Positions 9,363 to 15,700 of a stretch of DNA of 36,616 bases are shown piece after piece. The DNA lies in NCBI GenBank assembly GCA_023446865.1, contig JAEXPL010000088.1, forward strand, positions 1 through 36,616, read 5' to 3'. The translations under genes and the position numbers were made by a program. Source of the DNA: Verrucomicrobiota bacterium. GTDB lineage: Bacteria; Verrucomicrobiota; Verrucomicrobiia; Opitutales; Opitutaceae. The notes under the pieces are model-generated. The model did not search any database. It worked only from the letters and a program-made list of their open reading frames with translations, and had not been told where the DNA came from. Every line of letters begins with the position of its first letter. Position 1 is the stretch's first letter.

Positions 9363-9386
9363 TCCCGGCGGCAAAGCCCGTCGGGA
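9363..9386. terminator. Candidate bidirectional hairpin between GH74 gene and menA
   Basis: TCCCGGCGG (9363-9371) can pair with CCGTCGGGA (9378-9386), nine pairs including one G-U, around a six-base loop. It begins directly after the GH74 stop in the 71-base gap between convergent genes. Neither strand has a good T-run after it, so it may be a 3'-end stabilising hairpin rather than an efficient terminator. Confidence 0.4.
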
Positions 9387-9433
9387 GCTCCTCGCGAGCG
9401 CGACTCGGAAAGTTCACACCCGTCGCGCAGATC

Positions 9434-10324
9434 TCACGCCAACAGAACGCCCGCCGCGAGCAACAGCCCGAACAGCGCGAGGTGCGCCGCCGTGCGCGCG
9501 AGCAGTCGGATGAGTTCCGGCGCAGGGGTCGTCGGCCGTAGTTGGCGCCAGCAATCCAGCCCGAGCGGTAGCGCGCCGAGGCCCAACAACGCCCACGGAC
9601 CGAAGCCACGCCACCAAAGCACCACCGGCACCGCGGCGCTGAGCAACACCGCCGCGCCGTACTGCAGCCGGCCCGCACCCTCGCCGAGGCGTACGACCAA
9701 GGTGCGCTTGCCGGCCACCGCGTCGGTCTCGCGGTCGCGATAGTTGTTCGCGACGAGAATGTTCGCCGCGAGCCCGCCCACCGCTGCGCCCGCGAGCAGG
9801 ACATCGACCGAGAGCTGCCGTGCCTGCACCCAGTAGGTCGCACCCACCGCCACCAGCCCGAAGAAGAGAAACACGAACAGGTCGCCGAGCCCGTGGTAGC
9901 CGAGCGGATAAGGCCCGCCCGTGTAGGCCACGCCGCACGCGATGCACAGCAGCCCCAGAGGCAGCAGCCCCCAGCCGCCGAAAGGGATCAGGCCGAGCCC
10001 GACCACCAGCGCCGCCGCGAAGGTGCCGACCATCGCCACGCGCATCGTGGCCGGCGTCACCCAGCCGGAAGCGACCGCGCGCGCCGGTCCGACCCGTTTC
10101 TCCGTGTCCGCACCCTGGACATAGTCGAAGTAGTCGTTGGCGAAGTTGGTGCCGATCTGCACCAGCAGCGCGAAGACGAGGCAGAGCGCCGCGGCCCCGA
10201 GGTGAAGGGCACCGGCATGCGCCGCAAAGGCCGAGCCGACCACCACCGGCACGAGCGCGGCCGGAAGCGTCTTCGGGCGCGAAGCCAGGAGCCAGATGCG
10301 GGCGGCGGAGGGACGAATGCTCAT
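9434..10324 (-). CDS. menA: 1,4-dihydroxy-2-naphthoate polyprenyltransferase MenA
   Basis: Membrane UbiA-family prenyltransferase of 296 residues that attaches a polyprenyl chain to 1,4-dihydroxy-2-naphthoate, giving demethylmenaquinone. The family opening ASRPKTLPAALVPVVVGSA is followed by the first Asp-rich motif NFANDYFDYVQGAD and the second NNYRDRETDAVAGKRT, the Mg-diphosphate binding sites; about eight hydrophobic helices are visible. The frame is open far upstream (to 11107), but the start at 10324 is fixed by family alignment and by an ATGA overlap with the stop of the TPR gene, which indicates translational coupling. It is the last gene of a leftward group with an ABC-2 exporter and a TPR protein. 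No other men gene is in the window. Confidence 0.94.
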   Translation of the reverse strand: MSIRPSAARIWLLASRPKTLPAALVPVVVGSAFAAHAGALHLGAAALCLVFALLVQIGTNFANDYFDYVQGADTEKRVGPARAVASGWVTPATMRVAMVGTFAAALVVGLGLIPFGGWGLLPLGLLCIACGVAYTGGPYPLGYHGLGDLFVFLFFGLVAVGATYWVQARQLSVDVLLAGAAVGGLAANILVANNYRDRETDAVAGKRTLVVRLGEGAGRLQYGAAVLLSAAVPVVLWWRGFGPWALLGLGALPLGLDCWRQLRPTTPAPELIRLLARTAAHLALFGLLLAAGVLLA

Positions 10325-11100
10325 TTGCGGTGCGGCTGGTAACGGTCCGCGGGCGCGAGGGCGAGTTTCTCTTCCAACTCCCGGATGCGCCCGAGCACGG
10401 TGTCGGCCATGCCGAAGGGGTTCTCCGCCTCGGAGGGCAACGTCGGATGCAGCGCGAGCAGCCAGTCGTAGGCGGCGCGGTCGCGCCCCTGCCGGCGCAG
10501 CAGCTCGGCATAAACCCGCGCGGCGTAGTACGGCGCATTCGGTTGCAGCGCCGCCCGGCGGTAGTGCTCGGTCGCTCCGGCGAGATCGCCCAGGCGCTGC
10601 AGCCGGAGGCACGCGATCTCGATGTGCACCAGCGGATCGTCCGGATGGTGCACGAACGCCTTCTCCAGATGGGCGATCGCCGCCCGGGCCTGCGCCTCCA
10701 AGAAATGTTGCGCCACCGCGCGCGGCACCACCGCCTCGCCACCGGCGGCATCGATCCGCCAATACGGCATGTCGTAGCCGATCATGCGCGCGCCGCTGAT
10801 CCAGAACGCCACCGGCCGCGGATCGATCGCCGCGACCAGCGCCAGCGCCGAATGCGTGCCCGCGAGATCGCACCGCTCCCAGCTCGCGTTCGCCCGCAGC
10901 CACAGCAGATCCGCTGCGATCGCCCGGAAGCCGCCGAGCAGGCCGAGCGTGATCCCCTGCCCCATCGCACCCTCGACGCTGCGCCAGCGCAGACCCGGCT
11001 GCCGCCGTTCCTGCGCCGCCCACGCCGGCGCCTCCAGTGGCCGCAGCACGAGCCCGGCACCGAGCAGAACCGCCAGCACGAATGCGAGTCGCCACCGCAT
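10321..11100 (-). CDS. Membrane-anchored TPR-repeat protein, unknown role
   Basis: A 259-residue protein with an N-terminal hydrophobic segment (LAFVLAVLLGAGLVL, about 5-19) that could be a signal anchor or signal peptide, followed by helical TPR-like units such as AIAHLEKAFVHHPDDPLVHI, DLAGATEHYRRAALQPNAPY and RDRAAYDWLLALHPTLP. TPR arrays bind partner proteins; no catalytic motif is visible. ATG at 11100 has GAGGTG about seven bases ahead; the frame remains open further upstream, but that part overlaps the permease gene. It lies eight bases after the ABC-2 permease and overlaps menA by four bases, so it probably acts with the exporter. The ATPase-permease-TPR grouping points to a shared envelope function. 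Confidence 0.75.
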   Translation of the reverse strand: MRWRLAFVLAVLLGAGLVLRPLEAPAWAAQERRQPGLRWRSVEGAMGQGITLGLLGGFRAIAADLLWLRANASWERCDLAGTHSALALVAAIDPRPVAFWISGARMIGYDMPYWRIDAAGGEAVVPRAVAQHFLEAQARAAIAHLEKAFVHHPDDPLVHIEIACLRLQRLGDLAGATEHYRRAALQPNAPYYAARVYAELLRRQGRDRAAYDWLLALHPTLPSEAENPFGMADTVLGRIRELEEKLALAPADRYQPHRK

Positions 11101-11108
11101 CTCGCACC

Positions 11109-11957
11109 TCAGATCTCGCGCCGGCGGAAACTCCACACCGCCAGCGCCAGAAACACCGCGATGTAGAGCGCGCCGTAGAGCGCCACCCGCCCGGCCAGCA
11201 ACAGTTGGCCGCCGGCGGCCCCGTCGGTCAGCTCGAGGCCAAAGAGCTGGAAGTTGGGAAAGGTCAGCCCGACCAGCCCGCCCCCGATGCGCTCGAGCCA
11301 GCCGTGGCCCGACTGCCACGCATCGCGCGCGAGGTATTGGAGATGGCAGATCGCCAGCACGAGGAAACTGGCCGCCTGCGCGAAGAGATTCGTCTGCGCG
11401 TAGCTCGCGATCAGCAGCACGATCGCCGTGAGCAGCCCGAACTTCACCGCCTGCAGCGCGCCGCCGAGCGCGACACCGAGGTACGGCACCGCCGGCGCGC
11501 CCAGCGGCGTCTCGGCCGGGCCCTGCGGCAACGCCATCGCCCGCAGCCACAACGCGAGCAGCAGGAGCACGGTCACCACCGCGCAGAACACCGCCACCAC
11601 CGCCCAGGCGCCGACGAACTTGCCGCAGATGTATTCGCTGCGGCGCACCGGTCGCGCGAGCACGGGCAGCACCGTGCGGTTCTCCAGTTCGCCACCGAGC
11701 AGCTGCACGGTCGTGACGATAGTGAGCACCGCACCGAAGAGCGTGAGCGCGCCCTGACCGAAATCGGCCACGAACTTCAGCTCCGCGCCGCCGAAATCCA
11801 GCTCGCGCAGCCCGAGGCTGCCAAGGACCAGCACCGCCGCCAGCAGCGTCGTGAACTGGAAGACCCGCTGGCGCACCGCCTCGAGGAACGCCTGCCCGGC
11901 CAGCACGCCCACGCGCCCGACCGAGAACCGCAGCGCGGCTCCGCCCGCCGCGCTCAT
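11109..11957 (-). CDS. ABC-2 type transporter permease
   Basis: Membrane subunit of 282 residues with about six hydrophobic segments, including FQFTTLLAAVLVLGSLGL, WAVVAVFCAVVTVLLLLALW and LYGALYIAVFLALAVW, and the segment ENRTVLPVLARPVRRSEYI, which is typical of GldF/NosY-like ABC-2 permeases where the cytoplasmic coupling region follows TM2. The start at 11957 overlaps the stop of the ATPase gene as ATGA; the frame is open to 12248, but that is antisense-like overlap with the ATPase. The exported substrate is not recognisable; members move lipids, polysaccharides or drugs. Confidence 0.85.
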   Translation of the reverse strand: MSAAGGAALRFSVGRVGVLAGQAFLEAVRQRVFQFTTLLAAVLVLGSLGLRELDFGGAELKFVADFGQGALTLFGAVLTIVTTVQLLGGELENRTVLPVLARPVRRSEYICGKFVGAWAVVAVFCAVVTVLLLLALWLRAMALPQGPAETPLGAPAVPYLGVALGGALQAVKFGLLTAIVLLIASYAQTNLFAQAASFLVLAICHLQYLARDAWQSGHGWLERIGGGLVGLTFPNFQLFGLELTDGAAGGQLLLAGRVALYGALYIAVFLALAVWSFRRREI

Positions 11958-12862
11958 CGTCCCTTTCCTCCCGCCACCAGCTCGCGTTCCGCGCGCTCCA
12001 GCGTATCCAGGAAAAACCGATCGAGCCGCGCCGCGGGCCGCTCCACCCCGTGGACCACGCCGCCGCGCGCCGCCAGCCACGCGCGCAACGCCGCGAGTTC
12101 CGCCTCCGGGAGCTGGTCGATCACGAGCGCCTGCCGCTCGTTCCGGCCGAGCAGCTCGTCGAGCGAGCCCTCCGCCAGCAGCCGGCCCCGGTGCAGCACC
12201 GCCACCCGATCGCAAATCTCCTCGATCTGCGAAAGCAGGTGCGAACACAGGAGCACCGTCTTTCCGCGCTGTTTCTCCGCGACGATGATGGCCGCGATGT
12301 CCGCCGCCCCCACCGGGTCCACGCCCGCCGTGGGCTCATCCAGGATCAGGATCGCGGGGTCGGCGACCAACGCCTGCGCGAGTCCGATCCGCTGCAGCAT
12401 CCCCTTCGAATAGGTGCCGATGCGCCGGTCCGCCGCGCTGGCCATCCCGACCCGGGCGAGCACCGCCGCGATGCGCTCGGCCTGCTCCGCCCGCGGCACA
12501 CCGGCGAGCCGCGCATGGAAGCGCAGCATCTCGCGGCCGCTGAGGAAGCGCGGGAAATACGGCGCCTCCGGCAGATAGCCGATCGCGCGATGCGCGGCGG
12601 GATCACCACCGGCCACACCCGCGATGAAACACTCCCCCGCGGTCGGCGCCACCAGCCCGAGCAACGCCTTCAGCGCGGTACTCTTGCCCGAGCCATTGGG
12701 ACCGAGCAGGCCGAAGATCTGGCCGGCCGCAACGGTGAGCGAGAGGTCGTCGACCGCGCGCAACCGCTGCCGCCCGCCGGGCAGCGCGAAATCCTTGGTC
12801 AGGCCGCGGATCTCGATCGCGGGGGGGCGAGGCGCGGCGGCGTTGTGGTTTTCCGTTTCCAT
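11954..12862 (-). CDS. ABC transporter ATP-binding protein (ABC-2 / CcmA type)
   Basis: A 302-residue ATPase with Walker A GPNGSGKST, Q-loop region GYLPEAPYFPRFLSGREML, signature YSKGMLQRIGLAQAL, Walker B ILILDEPTAGVDP and switch His in CSHLLSQIEE. The C-terminal 70 residues carry the extension found in CcmA/GldA/NatA-like exporters' ATPases. It energises the downstream permease with which it overlaps by four bases. It heads the leftward ATPase-permease-TPR-menA run; acylphosphatase is only 18 bases upstream and probably belongs to the same transcript. The first ATG (12862) gives a slightly long, polar N-terminus (METENHNAAAPRPP) before IEIRGLTKDF. Confidence 0.9.
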   Translation of the reverse strand: METENHNAAAPRPPAIEIRGLTKDFALPGGRQRLRAVDDLSLTVAAGQIFGLLGPNGSGKSTALKALLGLVAPTAGECFIAGVAGGDPAAHRAIGYLPEAPYFPRFLSGREMLRFHARLAGVPRAEQAERIAAVLARVGMASAADRRIGTYSKGMLQRIGLAQALVADPAILILDEPTAGVDPVGAADIAAIIVAEKQRGKTVLLCSHLLSQIEEICDRVAVLHRGRLLAEGSLDELLGRNERQALVIDQLPEAELAALRAWLAARGGVVHGVERPAARLDRFFLDTLERAERELVAGGKGR

Positions 12863-12880
12863 CCGCTCCCCCGTTTTGCG

Positions 12881-13156
12881 TCACCGGATTATGAAACCAC
12901 TGAACTGCGGCGGCCGGCGCTCCGTGCTGCGCTCGGTCTTCCGAACATAGCCCGGCATCGCCTCGGCCAGCCCGCGCAGGAACGCCTCGATCTCCACCTT
13001 CGTGCCCTCGGCCTCGAGGTGCACCCGGCCGTCGGGCAGGTTGCGCACGAAACCGGTGACCTCGAACTCCTTCGCCACCTGCAGCGTGGTGTAGCGGAAG
13101 CCGACTCCCTGGACATGTCCGGTGAAATAGACGGTCTCGTGCTGGACTTCGGTCAT
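12881..13156 (-). CDS. acyP: Acylphosphatase
   Basis: Small cytosolic enzyme of 91 residues, the typical family length, hydrolysing acyl phosphates such as acetyl- or carbamoyl-phosphate-like compounds. Both signatures are present: GHVQGVGFRY with the phosphate-binding Arg21, and GFVRNLPDGRVHLEAEG with the catalytic Asn39. The frame is open to 13342, but the ATG at 13156 gives a family-standard N-terminus (MTEVQHETVYFTG). It is transcribed leftward, 18 bases ahead of the ABC ATPase gene, and divergently from the gene at 13323. Confidence 0.93.
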   Translation of the reverse strand: MTEVQHETVYFTGHVQGVGFRYTTLQVAKEFEVTGFVRNLPDGRVHLEAEGTKVEIEAFLRGLAEAMPGYVRKTERSTERRPPQFSGFIIR

Positions 13157-13274
13157 GGCGGCCGTGATCGGGTAATGCGAGGCGCGCCCATCACGCCGAA
13201 AAACGTGTGCAAACTCAACCCGGACCGCACCTTCCGTCGGCCCGCCGCGAACCGCGGAAATTTCCCTTTCCTTG

Positions 13275-13283
13275 CCCCCCCCC
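13275..13283. repeat. C9 homopolymer tract upstream of the 13323 gene
   Basis: Nine consecutive C lie 39 bases before the ATG at 13323 in the 166-base divergent gap between acylphosphatase and the unknown gene. Such tracts are prone to slippage and to sequencing error. No -35/-10 pair was confidently recognised around it. Confidence 0.5.
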
Positions 13284-13322
13284 GGATCCACACTCCGCCC
13301 CGGGCCCTCGGCCCCGCACGCC

Positions 13323-13991
13323 ATGAACAACTCCAGCAACAACGGCAGTCCCGACGACGGAGAGGAACATGGTGAACTCGTTTGGAACGAGTTCGACTGG
13401 GAGCGCTACCTGCGCCAGCGCGACGAAGCGATCACCGAGTACTTGAAGGCTTACGAACGAGCCGCCGGTGCGCCGGACCGGCTCGACGAAGTCGCACGCG
13501 AACTCGGCTGGGAGCCGACCCTCGACGGTGATCTCGGCGGCGACGCCGGCGCCGATGATTTCGACGACAACGACCTCGATCCCTACACCCTGCACCGCAA
13601 CCCGGTCTACGTCGCCTCCCGCGCCCTTTTCGCCAGCCTCATCCAGTATCTGGAGTCGATCGTGGCGGGCCCGCTGGATCTGGCGCCCGTGCAGGCATTC
13701 CGGCTCCTACGCATCCTCCACGCCGCCGAGATGGCAATCGTGCTGGGGGTGCAGGCGCTCGACCTCGGCGACACCGCCCTTGGCATTTCTCAGCTCAAGC
13801 GCGCCCTCGGTCTGCTCAATTCCGCGATGGCCTCCCTGCCGGATACCGGCTCCGAGGATCCCACGGAGACGCCGAGCCTGAGCGGCTTCGCCCTCCCCCG
13901 GCTCTTCGATCTGCGCGAGATCTGCCTGCGGGTGATCCGCGAAGGCCGGCAGGAGCTCGAGCGTCCGCTCGACGACGACGAGCAGCCCTGA
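13323..13991 (+). CDS. Acidic helical protein of unknown function
   Basis: The 222-residue product is not recognised. It begins MNNSSNNGSPDDGEEHGEL, is strongly acidic in the first 90 residues (LDGDLGGDAGADDFDDNDL), has a central helical part (VYVASRALFASLIQYLESIV and FRLLRILHAAEMAIVLGVQA) and ends in charged DDDEQP. There is no signal peptide, transmembrane helix or catalytic motif, so a soluble cytoplasmic protein is likely. An in-frame ATG at 13272 would add 17 Pro-rich residues; the ATG at 13323 is preferred because the composition changes there. Codon use matches its neighbours, which supports a real gene. It converges on tRNA-Ser, 26 bases away. Confidence 0.72.
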   Translation: MNNSSNNGSPDDGEEHGELVWNEFDWERYLRQRDEAITEYLKAYERAAGAPDRLDEVARELGWEPTLDGDLGGDAGADDFDDNDLDPYTLHRNPVYVASRALFASLIQYLESIVAGPLDLAPVQAFRLLRILHAAEMAIVLGVQALDLGDTALGISQLKRALGLLNSAMASLPDTGSEDPTETPSLSGFALPRLFDLREICLRVIREGRQELERPLDDDEQP

Positions 13992-14017
13992 ACGGGGCCC
14001 CGTTTGCACGGGAAAAC

Positions 14018-14109
14018 TGGCGGAGAGAGGGGGATTCGAACCCCCGATACGCTGTTACACGTATAACGGTTTAGCAAACCGCCCCCTTCGGCCACTCGGG
14101 CATCTCTCC
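14018..14109 (-). tRNA. tRNA-Ser (anticodon GCU)
   Basis: Read on the minus strand, GGAGAGA (14109-14103) pairs with TCTCTCC (14028-14022) as the acceptor stem, followed by discriminator G and an encoded CCA (14020-14018). The anticodon arm GGTTT-GCTAAACC carries GCT at 14075-14073, reading AGC/AGU serine codons. A long variable arm (ATACGTGTAACAGCGTAT) and the T arm GGGGGTTCGAATCCCCC are clear. Length 92 with CCA fits a class II tRNA. Confidence 0.97.
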
Positions 14110-14392
14110 GGAAGGTGCGGCGGATGAAAGCCGTGCCGAAGTCGAGTGCAAGGCCTTTTCCCCGCCAAACCCGCAACCATCGTGTTTTCTCGATGCCGAC
14201 CGCGCGCCGCCGCGGGGGCCACGCCTTACCATGCAGGCGTCCGCCCCATCAGCGGCGCGGCCGCGACGGTGCCGATGGAGTCCCGCCGACCGGCCGTTTT
14301 CTGTTTTTGGTGTTCAATCCGCACATCCAGTGCCTACGGCGGAAAAAGGGGTTGACTTGCCCGCGCCGGATCGGAGCCTCGACGCCTTTCGC
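14110..14392 (+). promoter_or_regulatory. Leader region of rpsR with possible -35 element
   Basis: This 283-base gap between tRNA-Ser and rpsR shows no credible gene. It should hold the rpsR promoter and, facing left, the tRNA promoter. TTGACT at 14352-14357 matches a sigma-70 -35 box, but at 17 bases the hexamer is AGCCTC, a poor -10, so the assignment is weak. A stretch richer in T (about 14295-14320) may belong to a promoter with an earlier start. No ribosomal-protein autoregulatory structure was recognised. Confidence 0.3.
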
Positions 14393-14590
14393 ATGACCAC
14401 CACGCCCGAGAACAAGTCGCGCAGTCTCTCGCCCGACGAGATTCCTTTCCACAGCACCCAATCGTTCGGCCGTTACACGACCGACACTGGCAAGCTCCTT
14501 CCCCGCAAGTACACACGGATGTCGGCGAAGCAGCAGCGCAAGGTCACCAAGACCATCAAGCGCGCCCGCAACATCCACCTGATGGCCTGA
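14393..14590 (+). CDS. rpsR: 30S ribosomal protein bS18
   Basis: A 65-residue product whose C-terminal half matches bS18: RYTTDTGKLLPRKYTRMSAK followed by QQRKVTKTIKRARNIHLMA, the rRNA-binding helices that sit with bS6 on the small-subunit platform. It is slightly short compared with the usual 70-80 residues, and the N-terminus (MTTTPENKSRSLSPDE) is divergent. The ATG at 14393 follows CGCCTTTCGC with no Shine-Dalgarno. The gene stands alone; rpsF, ssb and rplI, its usual operon partners, are absent here. An intrinsic terminator follows at once, so it is a monocistronic unit. Confidence 0.92.
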   Translation: MTTTPENKSRSLSPDEIPFHSTQSFGRYTTDTGKLLPRKYTRMSAKQQRKVTKTIKRARNIHLMA

Positions 14591-14613
14591 GCTTCTGCTC
14601 CGCCCCTTTCCAG

Positions 14614-14642
14614 AAGCCGGAGTTTACGCTCCGGCTTTTTTT
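14614..14642 (+). terminator. Intrinsic terminator of rpsR
   Basis: AAGCCGGAG (14614-14622) pairs perfectly with CTCCGGCTT (14629-14637) around TTTACG, followed by a seven-T run (14636-14642). It lies 23 bases after the rpsR stop and just before the Sua5 gene. Confidence 0.93.
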
Positions 14643-14660
14643 GGGCCCTGATTCTGGCTG

Positions 14661-15662
14661 ATGGCGGCCATCCACCAACCGACGACGGATAACCTACGCC
14701 ACCTCGCCCGCGTTTTGGCGAGCGGTGGCTTGGTGGCCGTACCGACCGAGACGGTCTATGGCCTCGCGGCCCACGCGCTTGATCCCCGCGCCTGCCGCGC
14801 GATCTTCCGCGCCAAACAACGCCCTCTCACCGATCCGTTGATTGTGCACGTGTCGTCGGCCACGGCCGCGGCAAAGCTCGCTTTCATCAATCCGGCCGCG
14901 CGCCGGCTGATGCGCGCGTTCTGGCCCGGTCCGCTCACGATCGTCCTGCGCAAACGCCCGATCGTCCCCGCCGTCGCCACCGCTGCCGGGCCGACCGTGG
15001 CCGTGCGCAACCCCGCGCATCCGGTGATGCGCCAACTGTTGCGCCTGAGCCGGCTGCCCTTGGCGGCGCCAAGCGCCAATCCTTTCGGATTCATCAGTCC
15101 CACAACCGCCGAACACGTCCAGTCCGGACTCGGCCGACGCATCGCCCACATCCTTGACGGTGGCCCCTGCGAGGTGGGCGTCGAATCGACGATCGTCGAC
15201 CTCTCCGAGCCGCATGCGCCGCAGGTGCTCCGCGTCGGCGGTATCACCGCTGAGCAGATCGCCGCGGTGCTCCGTTGCCCGGTCCCCGTGCGAAACCAGG
15301 CGGTCGTCGCCGCCGGTCCATTGCGCGCACCGGGACTACTCACACGTCACTATAGCCCCAGAACCCCGCTGCAGCTCCATGCACGCATCTCGAAGGCGAT
15401 GCTCCAACGCGCCGGAGCCGACGAGGGTTTCATTCTCTTCGCTACCCCGGCCGGCCTGCTGCCGAAAACAAAGGCAAAGGTGGAAGTCCTCTCCAGCCGC
15501 GCCCGACCGAGAGAGGCCGCACGGCAGCTTTTCGCCAAGCTCCACGCCCTCGACCGCGCGCACCTGCGCCAGCTCCACGCTGAGCTCGCGCCGGAGATCG
15601 GCGCCGGTATCGCGGTCAACGACCGTCTGCGCCGAGCTGCCGCCAAGCGCGTCGGGCACTAA
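14661..15662 (+). CDS. tsaC: L-threonylcarbamoyladenylate synthase (Sua5/TsaC)
   Basis: The 333-residue enzyme makes threonylcarbamoyl-AMP from threonine, bicarbonate and ATP for the t6A37 modification of ANN-decoding tRNAs. The YrdC domain is complete: GGLVAVPTETVYGLAAHALD near 22-41, FRAKQRPLTDPLIVHV with the nucleotide-binding KxR, FWPGPLTIVL, and APSANPFGFISPT. The linker PGLLTRHYSPRTPL and the C-terminal domain (about 240-333) make it the long Sua5 type rather than the short TsaC type, so the symbol sua5 would also fit. The ATG at 14661 comes 19 bases after the rpsR terminator. It converges on the BY-kinase gene. Confidence 0.93.
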   Translation: MAAIHQPTTDNLRHLARVLASGGLVAVPTETVYGLAAHALDPRACRAIFRAKQRPLTDPLIVHVSSATAAAKLAFINPAARRLMRAFWPGPLTIVLRKRPIVPAVATAAGPTVAVRNPAHPVMRQLLRLSRLPLAAPSANPFGFISPTTAEHVQSGLGRRIAHILDGGPCEVGVESTIVDLSEPHAPQVLRVGGITAEQIAAVLRCPVPVRNQAVVAAGPLRAPGLLTRHYSPRTPLQLHARISKAMLQRAGADEGFILFATPAGLLPKTKAKVEVLSSRARPREAARQLFAKLHALDRAHLRQLHAELAPEIGAGIAVNDRLRRAAAKRVGH

Positions 15663-15684
15663 AAAGGGGCGGCAGCGCCGCCCC
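15661..15684 (-). terminator. Intrinsic terminator of the polysaccharide export operon
   Basis: GGGGCGGC (15666-15673) and GCCGCCCC (15677-15684) form a perfect 8-bp stem with a three-base loop. Read leftward it is followed by TTTTT (15665-15661), so it ends transcripts of the BY-kinase operon. The rightward side has no T-run, though the hairpin starts only four bases after the Sua5 stop. Confidence 0.88.
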
Positions 15685-15700
15685 TCGGAGATCCTCTGGC

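Noticed and set aside
14018..14109. tRNA-Ser as an integration site of a mobile island
   Set aside because: No integrase, direct repeat of the tRNA end or composition shift is visible on either side.
14110..14392. Small Arg-rich open frame upstream of rpsR
   Set aside because: No homology or start signal; overlaps the tRNA edge and the rpsR start in another frame; looks like random GC-rich frame.
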